From assembly GCA_016790225.1 (NCBI GenBank), contig JAEUOZ010000039.1:23762-87761 (forward strand): 64,000 nucleotides of DNA, in the 5' to 3' direction. A program made the translations under genes and the position numbers. This document shows positions 55,349-63,884 of the stretch, piece after piece. The DNA is from Rubrivivax sp. (lineage in GTDB: Bacteria; Pseudomonadota; Gammaproteobacteria; Burkholderiales; Burkholderiaceae). Numbering within the stretch: position 1 is the first letter of the stretch; each line of letters opens with the position of its first letter. Under the pieces are notes generated by a model. That model was not told the origin of the DNA, did no database searches, and saw only the letters and a list, made by a program, of their open reading frames with translations.

Positions 55349-56296
55349 ATGGTTTCAGCCGTATTCCATTCACCTGGCGATGCTGCCGCGGCCCTGCGCG
55401 AAGCCAAGCGTGCCGCCGCGGCGGGAGCCGCGGTGACGCGCCCGGCGTCGCAGGAGTCCACCGCCGGGCCCGCGGGCCTGCCGATGGCCGCGGCGGCTGC
55501 ACGCCCGGTGCGTGACCCGGTCGACTGGAAGGCCCTGGCCGGCAAGGTGCTGGCGCCCGTCGTGGGCCTGGCGCTGCTGATCGGCGTGTGGGGGCTGCTC
55601 ACCACGAAAGGTGGCACCTTTCCCACGCCGGCTGCCACCTTCGATGCCGCCGTCAAGCTCTTTTCGGATCCCTTCTACCAGAACGGACCCAATGACCAGG
55701 GCATCGGCTGGAACATCCTGAATTCGCTGGAACGTGTGGGCCTGGGCTTCGGGCTGGCGGCGGTGGTGGGCATTCCCCTGGGCTTCATGATCGGCCGGTT
55801 CGCGACGCTCAACGCGATGTTCTCTCCCATCATCAGCCTGCTCAAGCCGGTTTCGCCGCTGGCCTGGCTGCCGATCGGCCTGCTGGTCTTCAAGTCCGCC
55901 AACCCGGCGGCCATCTGGACCATCTTCATCTGCTCGATCTGGCCGATGGTGATCAACACCGCGGTGGGCGTTCAGAAGGTGCCGCAGGACTATCTGAACG
56001 TGGCGCGTGTGCTCAACCTGAGCGAATGGCGCATCGCCACGCGCATCCTGCTGCCGGCCGTGATGCCCTACCTGCTGACCGGCGTGCGCCTGAGCGTGGG
56101 CACGGCCTGGCTCGTGATCGTCGCGGCCGAGATGCTGACCGGCGGCGTGGGCATCGGCTTCTGGGTCTGGGACGAGTGGAACAACCTGAACGTCGCCCAC
56201 ATCATCGTGGCCATCTTCGTCATCGGCCTGGTGGGCCTGCTGCTGGAGTGGACGCTGCTGGCCCTGGCACGCCGCTTCGAGTACGGCGCCCACTGA
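55349..56296 (+). CDS. nrtB: Nitrate ABC transporter permease
   Basis: This 315-residue permease has about 60 N-terminal Ala-rich residues ahead of the first membrane segment (VLAPVVGLALLIGVWGLLTT). It carries the conserved NrtB/SsuC-type region (ILNSLERVGLGFGLAAVVGI, LLKPVSPLAWLPIGLLVFKS) and the ATPase-contact loop NVARVLNLSEWRIATRILLP. It forms the pore of the nitrate importer. GGAG lies upstream of the ATG, 48 bp after nrtA; nrtD follows after 26 bp. Confidence 0.93.
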   Translation: MVSAVFHSPGDAAAALREAKRAAAAGAAVTRPASQESTAGPAGLPMAAAAARPVRDPVDWKALAGKVLAPVVGLALLIGVWGLLTTKGGTFPTPAATFDAAVKLFSDPFYQNGPNDQGIGWNILNSLERVGLGFGLAAVVGIPLGFMIGRFATLNAMFSPIISLLKPVSPLAWLPIGLLVFKSANPAAIWTIFICSIWPMVINTAVGVQKVPQDYLNVARVLNLSEWRIATRILLPAVMPYLLTGVRLSVGTAWLVIVAAEMLTGGVGIGFWVWDEWNNLNVAHIIVAIFVIGLVGLLLEWTLLALARRFEYGAH

Positions 56297-56322
56297 TCAC
56301 CGCAGCCCCAACGGAGCAAACC

Positions 56323-57138
56323 ATGAACCGACCCATGCTGAAGATCGAGAACGTCGGCATGACGTTCTCCACCAAGCGCGGCCCCTTCGTGGCCCTGCGC
56401 GACATCCACCTCGAGGTCGCGCGCGGCGAGTTCGTCGCGCTGATCGGCCACAGCGGCTGCGGCAAGAGCACGCTGCTGAACCTGGTGGCCGGCCTCACGG
56501 CGCCCACCGAAGGCGTGCTGCTGCTGGACGGGCGCGAGCTCAAGGGCCCGGGCCCTGACCGCGGTGTCGTGTTCCAGAACCACTCGCTGCTGCCCTGGCT
56601 GACCTGCACCGACAACGTCTTCCTGGCGGTGGAGCGTGTCTTTGGTGACCGCGAGAACCGCGCGCAGCTCAAGGCCCGTTCGCTGGCCGCGCTGGAGCTG
56701 GTGGGCCTGACGCACGCCAAGGACAAGCTGCCGGGCGAAATCAGTGGCGGCATGAAGCAGCGCGTGGGCATCGCCCGGGCGCTCGCGATGGAGCCCAAGA
56801 TGCTGCTGATGGACGAGCCCTTCGGCGCGCTGGATGCGCTGACGCGCGCCCGGCTGCAGGACGAGCTGATGAAGATCGTCGCGGCCACCGGCTCCACCGT
56901 CATGATGGTGACGCACGACGTGGACGAGGCCGTGCTGCTGTCCGATCGCATCGTGATGATGACCAACGGCCCGGCGGCCACCATCGGCGAAGTGCTCACC
57001 GTGCCCCTGGCCCCCGTGCGCGAGGCGCCCCGCCAGCGCCTGGAGATGGCGCACGACAGCGGCTACCTGCAATCGCGCGAGTCCGTGCTGGAGTTCCTCT
57101 ACAGCAAGCAGGCCCACGTCGAGAAGGTGGCGGCATGA
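56323..57138 (+). CDS. nrtD: Nitrate ABC transporter ATP-binding protein
   Basis: This 271-residue ATPase shows Walker A GHSGCGKST, Q-loop VVFQNHSLLPWLTCTDNVFL, signature EISGGMKQRVGIARALAMEP, Walker B MLLMDEPFGALDALTR and H-loop MVTHDVDEAVLLSDR. There is no NrtA-like C-terminal sensor domain, so it is of NrtD rather than NrtC type. It powers nitrate uptake through NrtB. The stop overlaps the nirB ATG (ATGA), indicating translational coupling of import and reduction. Confidence 0.92.
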   Translation: MNRPMLKIENVGMTFSTKRGPFVALRDIHLEVARGEFVALIGHSGCGKSTLLNLVAGLTAPTEGVLLLDGRELKGPGPDRGVVFQNHSLLPWLTCTDNVFLAVERVFGDRENRAQLKARSLAALELVGLTHAKDKLPGEISGGMKQRVGIARALAMEPKMLLMDEPFGALDALTRARLQDELMKIVAATGSTVMMVTHDVDEAVLLSDRIVMMTNGPAATIGEVLTVPLAPVREAPRQRLEMAHDSGYLQSRESVLEFLYSKQAHVEKVAA

Positions 57139-59657
57139 AGCGCGACAGCCTGCCGCCGGGGCAGCGCCTGAAGCTGGTCGTCGTCGGCAACGGCATGGCC
57201 GGCGTGAGGGCCGTGGAAGAGCTGCTGAAGATCGCGCCGGATCTCTACGACATCACGATCTTCGGGGCCGAGCCGCACCCCAACTACAACCGCATCCTGC
57301 TCTCGCCGGTGCTGGCCGGTGAGCAGACGCTGGATGAGATCGTCCTCAACCCGCTGGCCTGGTATGCCGAGAACGGCATCCAGCTGCACACCGGCAAGAC
57401 CGTCACGCGCATCGACCGTGTGCGCCGCCAGGTGGTGGCTGACGACGGCACGCAGGCGCCCTATGACCGGATCCTGCTGGCCACGGGCTCCTACCCCTTC
57501 ATCCTGCCGGTCCCCGGCAAGGATCTGCCGGGTGTCATCAGCTACCGCGACATCGCCGACACGCAGGCCATGATCGAGGCCTCGGCGCAGTACCGGCATG
57601 CCGTGGTGATCGGGGGTGGCCTTCTGGGCCTGGAGGCCGCCTACGGCCTGCTCAAGCGCGGCATGCAGGTCACGGTGGTGCACATCATGCCCTGGCTGAT
57701 GGAGCGCCAGCTCGATGAAACCGCGGGCCTGCTGCTCAAGCAGTCGCTGGAACAGCGCGGCATCCGCTTCGAGATCGGCGCGCAGACGGCAGCCCTGCTG
57801 CCCAGCGCGCAAGGCCGCGTAGGGGCCGTGCAGTTCAAGGACGGGCGCGAGATCCCGGCTGATCTGGTGGTGATGGCCGCGGGCATCCGGCCCAACACCA
57901 CGCTGGCCGAGAGCGCGGGCCTGCTGTGCAGCCGCGGCATCGTGGTCAGCGACACGCTGCAGACGGTGACGGATCCGCGCATCTATGCGGTGGGTGAGTG
58001 CGCGGCCCACCGCGGCATCGCCTACGGCCTGGTGGCACCGCTGTTCGAGCAGGGCAAGGTGCTGGCCACGCACCTGGCGGAATTCGGCATCGGCCGCTAC
58101 ACCGGCAGCCAGACCAGCACCAAGCTCAAGGTCACGGGCATCGATCTGTTCTCGGCCGGCAACTTCATGGGCGGCGAGGGCTGCGAAGACATCGTGCTGA
58201 GCGATCCCATCGGCGGCGTCTACAAGAAGCTGGTGATCCGCAACGACAAGCTCGTCGGCGCTTGTCTGTACGGCGACACCGTGGACGGCAGCTGGTACTT
58301 CAAGCTCATCCGCGACGGCCGGACGGTGAACGACATCCGCGACAAGCTGATGTTCGGCGAGGCCGGCGCCAACATCGGCGACGTGGGTCATCAGGGCCAG
58401 AACCGCGCCGTGGCCATGGCCGACACGGACGAGGTCTGCGGCTGCAACGGCGTGACCAAGGGCAGCATCTGCAAGGCCATCAAGGACAAGGGTCTGTTCA
58501 CGCTGGACGAGGTGCGCAAGCACACCAAGGCCAGTGCCAGCTGCGGCTCCTGCACCGGTCTCGTGGAACAGCTGCTGATGTTCACCGCTGGGGGTGACTA
58601 CAGCGCCGCGCCCTCCAAGAAGGCGATGTGCGGCTGCACCGAGCACAGCCACCAGGATGTGCGCGAAGCGATCCGGCGCGAGCACTGGCTCTCGATCGCC
58701 GAGGTCTATGCCGGCATGCACTGGCGCACGCCCAATGGCTGCGCCAGCTGCCGCCCCGCGGTCAACTACTACCTGATCAGCACCTGGCCCAAGGAGGCGC
58801 AGGACGATCCGCAGAGCCGCTTCATCAACGAGCGCAGCCACGCCAACATCCAGAAGGACGGCACGTATTCGGTCATTCCGCGCATGTGGGGCGGCGAAAC
58901 GACGGCCGACGAGCTGCGGCGCATCGCCGACGCGGTGGACAAGTACCGCATCCCCACCGTGAAGGTCACGGGCGGCCAGCGCATCGACCTGCTCGGCGTG
59001 AAGAAGGAAGACCTGCCGGCGGTGTGGAAGGACATCGGCATGCCGAGCGGCCACGCCTACGCGAAGGCACTGCGCACGGTGAAGACCTGCGTCGGCAGCG
59101 AGTGGTGCCGCTTCGGCACGCAGGACAGCACGCAGATGGGCAAGGACCTCGAGCGAGCGCTGTGGCGCATGTACGCGCCGCACAAGGTGAAGCTCGCGGT
59201 GAGCGGCTGCCCGCGCAACTGCGCCGAGGCGGGCATCAAGGACGTGGGCGTGATCGGCGTCGACTCGGGCTGGGAGCTCTACGTCGCCGGCAACGGCGGC
59301 ATCAAGACCGAAGTGGCGCAGTTCCTCGTCAAGGTGAAGACCGCGGCCGAGGTGCTGGAGTACTCGGGCGCCTTCCTGCAGCTGTACCGCGAGGAGGGCT
59401 GGTACCTCGAGCGCACGGTGCACTATGTGCACCGGGTCGGCCTCGACCACGTGAAGAAGAGGATCCTCGAGGACACCGCCGGCCGCCAGGCACTGTGGGA
59501 GAAGCTGCAGTTCAGCCTCGACGGCGAGCCCGATCCGTGGTTCGAGTTCGAGAAGGCGCGCGTGGACCTGCGGCAGTTCGAGCCGGTGAAGGAAGTGAAG
59601 CTGCTGCAGCCGCTGCGGCCCCTGGCTGGCGGGCAAGCGACGAAGGAGCCCGCATGA
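57135..59657 (+). CDS. nirB: Assimilatory NADH-dependent nitrite reductase, large subunit
   Basis: This 840-residue flavoprotein reduces nitrite to ammonium in the cytoplasm. Domains in order are the FAD/NAD(P)H reductase (LVVVGNGMAGVRAVEELLKI, VVIGGGLLGLEAAYGLLKRG) and the BFD-like [2Fe-2S] segment (CGCNGVTKGSIC, CGSCTGLVEQLL). The siroheme/[4Fe-4S] reductase follows, with TCVGSEWCRFGTQD and SGCPRNCAEAGIKD giving the cluster cysteines. Length is normal. Codon choice changes from about position 59000 on, with more CTC and fewer GAT codons. nirD overlaps its stop. Confidence 0.95.
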   Translation: MKRDSLPPGQRLKLVVVGNGMAGVRAVEELLKIAPDLYDITIFGAEPHPNYNRILLSPVLAGEQTLDEIVLNPLAWYAENGIQLHTGKTVTRIDRVRRQVVADDGTQAPYDRILLATGSYPFILPVPGKDLPGVISYRDIADTQAMIEASAQYRHAVVIGGGLLGLEAAYGLLKRGMQVTVVHIMPWLMERQLDETAGLLLKQSLEQRGIRFEIGAQTAALLPSAQGRVGAVQFKDGREIPADLVVMAAGIRPNTTLAESAGLLCSRGIVVSDTLQTVTDPRIYAVGECAAHRGIAYGLVAPLFEQGKVLATHLAEFGIGRYTGSQTSTKLKVTGIDLFSAGNFMGGEGCEDIVLSDPIGGVYKKLVIRNDKLVGACLYGDTVDGSWYFKLIRDGRTVNDIRDKLMFGEAGANIGDVGHQGQNRAVAMADTDEVCGCNGVTKGSICKAIKDKGLFTLDEVRKHTKASASCGSCTGLVEQLLMFTAGGDYSAAPSKKAMCGCTEHSHQDVREAIRREHWLSIAEVYAGMHWRTPNGCASCRPAVNYYLISTWPKEAQDDPQSRFINERSHANIQKDGTYSVIPRMWGGETTADELRRIADAVDKYRIPTVKVTGGQRIDLLGVKKEDLPAVWKDIGMPSGHAYAKALRTVKTCVGSEWCRFGTQDSTQMGKDLERALWRMYAPHKVKLAVSGCPRNCAEAGIKDVGVIGVDSGWELYVAGNGGIKTEVAQFLVKVKTAAEVLEYSGAFLQLYREEGWYLERTVHYVHRVGLDHVKKRILEDTAGRQALWEKLQFSLDGEPDPWFEFEKARVDLRQFEPVKEVKLLQPLRPLAGGQATKEPA

Positions 59658-60100
59658 CGAGCGCGACGACGTGGTGGCCCGTCTGCCGCCTGGAGGACAT
59701 CCCGGTGCTCGGTGCACGGCGCGTCGAGCGCGACCGCGGCATGCCGGTGGCGCTGTTCCGCACCGCCGACGACCGTGTCTTCGCGCTGCTCGACCGCTGC
59801 CCGCACAAGGGCGGGCCGCTGAGCCAGGGCATCGTCGCCGGCGACGGCGTCGCCTGCCCGCTGCACGGCTGGACGATCGGCTTCGACGACGGCCGGGCGC
59901 GCGCGCCCGACGAAGGCGCCACGCCCACCTTCGACTGCCGTGTCGAGGACGGCGTGGTGATGCTCGACCGGGAGCAACTGGCCAGCCGCGCGCTCGAACT
60001 GGCGCCGCCGGTGGCCGGGCCGTGCGTCAAGGCGGGTGCCGCCTCGAACGTCGCGCCGGGCATCGTGCCGGTGGTCATCCCCGTGGTCGTGCAGACCTGA
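59654..60100 (+). CDS. nirD: Nitrite reductase small subunit (Rieske-type)
   Basis: This 148-residue protein carries a Rieske-like fold with CPHKGGPLSQGIV and CPLHGWTIGFDDG, placing both Cys-His pairs as in Rieske [2Fe-2S] sites; many NirD proteins lack these, so this one may bind a cluster. It partners NirB in the NADH-nitrite reductase complex. GGAG lies 8 bases before the ATG, which overlaps the nirB stop. It is slightly longer than E. coli NirD (108 residues) because of a C-terminal extension ending in Val-rich sequence. Confidence 0.92.
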   Translation: MTSATTWWPVCRLEDIPVLGARRVERDRGMPVALFRTADDRVFALLDRCPHKGGPLSQGIVAGDGVACPLHGWTIGFDDGRARAPDEGATPTFDCRVEDGVVMLDREQLASRALELAPPVAGPCVKAGAASNVAPGIVPVVIPVVVQT

Positions 60101-60107
60101 GCCGGCC

Positions 60108-63100
60108 GTGGCCGAGACGCGCTCCACCTGCCCCTACTGCGGCGTCGGCTGCGGCGTTGTCATCGAGAGCCAGGGTGACACGATCACCGGTGTGCGCGGC
60201 GACCCGGCGCATCCCGCCAACCGCGGGCGCCTGTGCAGCAAGGGGCAGGCGCTGCACCTGACTGCGGCGCCGCACATCGCCGTGCAGGTGCGCGCGCTGC
60301 AGCCGATGCGCCGCGCCGCGCGCGGCGGGCCGCTGCAGGCGGTGGCGTGGGACGAAGCGCTCGACGAGGTGGCCAGCCGCTTCGCCGACACCATCGCGGA
60401 GCATGGGCCGGACGCGGTGGGCTTCTATCTCTCCGGCCAGCTGCTGACCGAGGACTACCACGCCTTCAACAAGCTGGCCAAGGGCCTGGTCGGCACGAAC
60501 AACGTCGACACGAACTCGCGCCTGTGCATGAGCAGCGCGGTGGCGGGCTACAAGGCCAGCCTCGGTGCCGACGCGGTGCCGGCATGCTACGAGGACATCG
60601 AGCTCGCGGACACCCTCTTCATCACCGGTTCCAACATGGCCTGGGCGCATCCGGTGCTGTACCGGCGCCTGGAGGCGGCGCGCGCCGGCCGGCCGGGAAT
60701 GCGCGTCATCGTCGTCGACCCGCGCCGCACCGAGACGGCGGCCGAGGCCGACCTGCACCTGCAGCTGCTGCCGGGCACCGACGTGATGCTGCACCACGCC
60801 ATGCTGCACGTGATGCTGTGGGAGGGTCTGGTGGACCAGGCCTTCATCGCCGCGCACACGAGCGGCTTCGAGGCGCTGCGCGACCGCGTGCGCGAGTTCA
60901 CCCCGGCGCATGCGGCCAAGGTGTGCGGGCTCAAGGCGGAGGACATCGTCACCGCCGCGCGCTGGTTCGCCGGCCTGGATCGCCAGGCGGGCGGCATGTC
61001 CACGGGCGCGAGTGAAGCGATCGACGTTGGCGCGCCGACGAGGCGGCCGACGCTGTCGCTGTGGTGCCAGGGCCTGAACCAGAGCGCGAGCGGCACCGAC
61101 AAGAACACCAGCTTGCTCAACCTGCACCTCGCCACGGGCCAGATCGGCCGGCCCGGGGCCGGGCCGCTGTCGCTCACCGGCCAGCCCAACGCGATGGGCG
61201 GGCGCGAAGTCGGGGGGCTGGCCAACCTGCTGCCCGGGCACCGCGAGGTGGCCGACGCGGCACACCGGGCCGAGGTGGCGGCGCTGTGGGGCGTGCGCGA
61301 CCTGCCGGCGACGCCGGGCCTGGCGGCGGTGGAGATGTTCACCGCCGCGGCCGAGGGGCGGCTGAAGGCGCTGTGGATCGTCTGCACGAACCCGGCGCAG
61401 TCGCTGCCGGACCAGGCGCTGGTGCGGCGCGCGCTCGAGCGCTGCGAATTCGTCGTCGTGCAGGACGCCTACCGGACGACGGCCACGGTGCCGTACGCCG
61501 ACGTGCTGTTGCCGGCCGCCACCTGGGGCGAGAAGGAAGGTACCGTCACCAACAGCGAGCGCTGCATCAGCCGCGTGCGGGCGGCCCTGCCGCCGGCCGG
61601 CAGCGCGCGCGCCGACTGGCGCATCGCCGTCGACGTGGCCCGGCGCCTGGAGCTAAAGCTGCGGGGCCGCGTGCCCGAGCGGCGCGCGCCCGCGCGGGCG
61701 GCGGCGCAGGGCTCGCTGTTCGCCGCCGACAGCGCCGAGGCGTTGTGGAACGAGCACCGCGAGAGCACGCGCGGGCGCGACCTCGACATCACAGGCCTGA
61801 GCTATGCGCTGCTCGAAGACGCGCCGCAGACCTGGCCGCGCGCCGAAGGTCAGCCTGCGAGCACGCCGCGCCTGTACGCCGACCACCGCTTCGCCACCGC
61901 CGACGGCCGCGCGCGCTTCACCGCGCCAGCCTGGCAGGGGCCGGCCGAGCGCTGCGACGCGCACTACCCCGTGGCGCTCACCACCGGCCGGCTGCGCGAC
62001 CAGTGGCACGGCATGAGCCGCACCGGCACGCTCGGCCGCCTGTTCGCCCACGGCGGCGCACCGGCGGTGGAGATGCACCCACAGGAACTGGCGCGGCGCG
62101 GCTGGGCCGAAGGCCGGCTCGTGACGCTGAAGTCGCGGCGCGGCACGCTCGTGCTGCCGGTGCGTGGCACCGAGGCCGTGGCGCCGGCGCAGGCCTTCGT
62201 CGCGATGCACTGGGGGGGCGAGTGGCTGCCCGGCGGCGGTGCGCTGGGCGTCAACGCGCTGATGCCGACGGCACGCTGCCCGCAGTCGCGCCAACCCGAA
62301 CTCAAGCATGCCGCCGTGCGCGTGGCGGCAGCCGAACTGCCCTGGACCTTGAGCGCGGCGGCCTGGCTGCCCGCGGCCGAGGCGCTGGCTGCGCGCGAGG
62401 CGCTGCGGCCGCTGCTGGCGACGCTGCCCTATGCCGCGCTGGTGCCGCTCGGCCATGAAGCGGCACCGGTTGCGTGTGGGTACAGCGCGGTCTGCGATGT
62501 CGACGAGTCCGGCGCGGCCGAACGAGCCGACGCCGGCGAGGCCGTCCGGGGCGCCCAGGTCGGCCTGATGCTGCAGGCTGCTGCCACGCAGCCGCTGCCC
62601 GAGGCGCTGTGCCATGAACTCGCTGCGGCCCTCGGCCTCGCCGGCCCCGCGCTGCTGCGCTATGCCGATGCGAAGACCGGGCATCGGCGCATGGTGCGGC
62701 TGGCCGCGGATGGATCGCTCGCAGGCTTCTTGATGGGAGGCGACACGGCGTCGGCCGCGTGGATGCTGCACTGGCTGCAGGAACGACGCCCGGCGCGCGA
62801 GCACGCGCGCGTGCTTCTGGCCAACCGGCCGCGGCCGCCGAATGCGGCGGTGGGTGGCGCGCCGCGCCAGCGCTGCGTGGTCTGCACCTGCAACGACGTC
62901 GACGCCGAGAGCATCGAGCGGGCACTGCAGCGGGAGCCGGCGCTGCCCGGGCCCGACGGTGAACGACGCACACTCGAGTCGCTGCAGGCCCGACTGCGCT
63001 GCGGCACCACCTGCGGCTCGTGCCTGCCAGCGGTGAAGGCCATCGTGCGGCGCGGCGTTTCTGCCTCGGCGGCGGCGGGCGCGCCCGCCGAAGCCGGCCC

Positions 63101-63170
63101 GTCCGCCGAGGCCGGACCGCCGACCGCGACCACTTCGCACCCGGCGGGCGCCGGCGTGCTCGTCGCCTGA
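60108..63170 (+). CDS. nasA: Assimilatory nitrate reductase catalytic subunit with C-terminal [2Fe-2S] domain
   Basis: This 1020-residue cytoplasmic enzyme starts at GTG 60108. It has the N-terminal [4Fe-4S] motif CPYCGVGCGV...LCSKG, the molybdopterin domains (TNSRLCMSSAVAGYKASLGA, GTDKNTSLLNLHLATGQIGR, GQPNAMGGREVGGLANLLPG) and the dinucleotide-binding end (TTGRLRDQWHGMSRTG, RGTLVLPVRGTEAV). A BFD-like cluster domain closes it (CVVCTCNDVDAES, CGTTCGSCLPAVKA). It reduces nitrate to nitrite for NirBD. The cluster domain probably takes electrons from a reductase; no nasC gene is present. It is last in the operon. Confidence 0.94.
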   Translation: MAETRSTCPYCGVGCGVVIESQGDTITGVRGDPAHPANRGRLCSKGQALHLTAAPHIAVQVRALQPMRRAARGGPLQAVAWDEALDEVASRFADTIAEHGPDAVGFYLSGQLLTEDYHAFNKLAKGLVGTNNVDTNSRLCMSSAVAGYKASLGADAVPACYEDIELADTLFITGSNMAWAHPVLYRRLEAARAGRPGMRVIVVDPRRTETAAEADLHLQLLPGTDVMLHHAMLHVMLWEGLVDQAFIAAHTSGFEALRDRVREFTPAHAAKVCGLKAEDIVTAARWFAGLDRQAGGMSTGASEAIDVGAPTRRPTLSLWCQGLNQSASGTDKNTSLLNLHLATGQIGRPGAGPLSLTGQPNAMGGREVGGLANLLPGHREVADAAHRAEVAALWGVRDLPATPGLAAVEMFTAAAEGRLKALWIVCTNPAQSLPDQALVRRALERCEFVVVQDAYRTTATVPYADVLLPAATWGEKEGTVTNSERCISRVRAALPPAGSARADWRIAVDVARRLELKLRGRVPERRAPARAAAQGSLFAADSAEALWNEHRESTRGRDLDITGLSYALLEDAPQTWPRAEGQPASTPRLYADHRFATADGRARFTAPAWQGPAERCDAHYPVALTTGRLRDQWHGMSRTGTLGRLFAHGGAPAVEMHPQELARRGWAEGRLVTLKSRRGTLVLPVRGTEAVAPAQAFVAMHWGGEWLPGGGALGVNALMPTARCPQSRQPELKHAAVRVAAAELPWTLSAAAWLPAAEALAAREALRPLLATLPYAALVPLGHEAAPVACGYSAVCDVDESGAAERADAGEAVRGAQVGLMLQAAATQPLPEALCHELAAALGLAGPALLRYADAKTGHRRMVRLAADGSLAGFLMGGDTASAAWMLHWLQERRPAREHARVLLANRPRPPNAAVGGAPRQRCVVCTCNDVDAESIERALQREPALPGPDGERRTLESLQARLRCGTTCGSCLPAVKAIVRRGVSASAAAGAPAEAGPSAEAGPPTATTSHPAGAGVLVA

Positions 63171-63203
63171 ACGTGTGCTGCCGAGCCGCGGCCAGTTTGC
63201 CCT

Positions 63204-63707
63204 TCAGCGGTAGGCCTGGAACACGCGGGAGGTCGTGCCGCCGGTGAGCAGCAGCACGTCGTACGGGTCGCGCCGGCCGCCGTACTCCGGGCCGTCCATC
63301 CCGGGCGAGCCGACCGGCATGCCCGGCACCGCGAGGCCCAGCGCCTTGGGCCGCTCGGCCAGCAGGCGCGCGACCTCGCGAGCGGGCACGTGGCCCTCGA
63401 GCACGTAGCCCTGCACCACGGCGGTGTGGCACGACCCGAAGCGCATGTCGACGCCCAGTCGTGCCCGGGCCGCGGTGTTGCCGGTGTCCTGCACTTGCAC
63501 GCGGAAGCCGTGCGCCTGCAGGTGCGCGATCCAGTCCTTGCAGCAGCCGCAGGTGGGGCTCTTCCACACCTGCACCAGCACGCCGGCGCCCGGCCCTGCG
63601 GCGGGCGGGGCGGGCGACGTTGCCCGGGCCGCCCCGGCCACCACGCTGGCGACGAGGGGCAGGCTCATGCGCCGCAGGAACCGGCGGCGCGGCAGGGTGG
63701 CGTTCAT
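63204..63707 (-). CDS. DUF411 metal-binding family protein, exported
   Basis: This 167-residue protein has a twin-arginine-like leader (PRRRFLRRMSLPLVASVVAG) and the DUF411 core: VQVWKSPTCGCCKDWIAHLQ, with a CxxC pair, FGSCHTAVVQGYVLEGHVPA, and GLAVPGMPVGSPGMDGPEYG. DUF411 proteins occur in copper-resistance clusters and are thought to bind metal in the periplasm. The gene converges on nasA (33-bp gap) and diverges from zwf. A strong palindrome at 63766-63785 lies upstream. GAGG precedes the ATG. Confidence 0.88.
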   Translation of the reverse strand: MNATLPRRRFLRRMSLPLVASVVAGAARATSPAPPAAGPGAGVLVQVWKSPTCGCCKDWIAHLQAHGFRVQVQDTGNTAARARLGVDMRFGSCHTAVVQGYVLEGHVPAREVARLLAERPKALGLAVPGMPVGSPGMDGPEYGGRRDPYDVLLLTGGTTSRVFQAYR

Positions 63708-63765
63708 GGAGGGCCTCGCTTCGAAGGGAGCGATCAATGTAGCCGCCGCGCCCCGGCCCCTCCTT

Positions 63766-63785
63766 GACCCAGGTTGACCTGGGTC
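63766..63785. promoter_or_regulatory. Perfect 9-bp palindrome between the DUF411 gene and zwf
   Basis: GACCCAGGT (63766-63774) and ACCTGGGTC (63777-63785) are exact inverted arms with a 2-bp spacer, about 60 bp upstream of the DUF411 start. Overlap with TTGACC suggests a promoter-operator. The shape recalls MerR-family metal regulators, but no regulator gene is in view. Confidence 0.55.
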
Positions 63786-63808
63786 TGGAACCTGGGCATC
63801 ATCGATCA

Positions 63809-63823
63809 TGTAACTTGATTACA
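63809..63823. promoter_or_regulatory. HexR-like operator upstream of zwf
   Basis: TGTAACTTGATTACA matches the HexR consensus TGTARTWWWAYTACA at 13 of 15 positions, with perfect outer TGTAA/TTACA arms. zwf is an established HexR target in proteobacteria. The site lies 62 bp before the zwf start. Confidence 0.78.
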
Positions 63824-63884
63824 TCAGGCGTCCGTTCGGCGGGCCGGGACCGCGGCCCCCCGGGCGAGGCGCACGGAACACATC

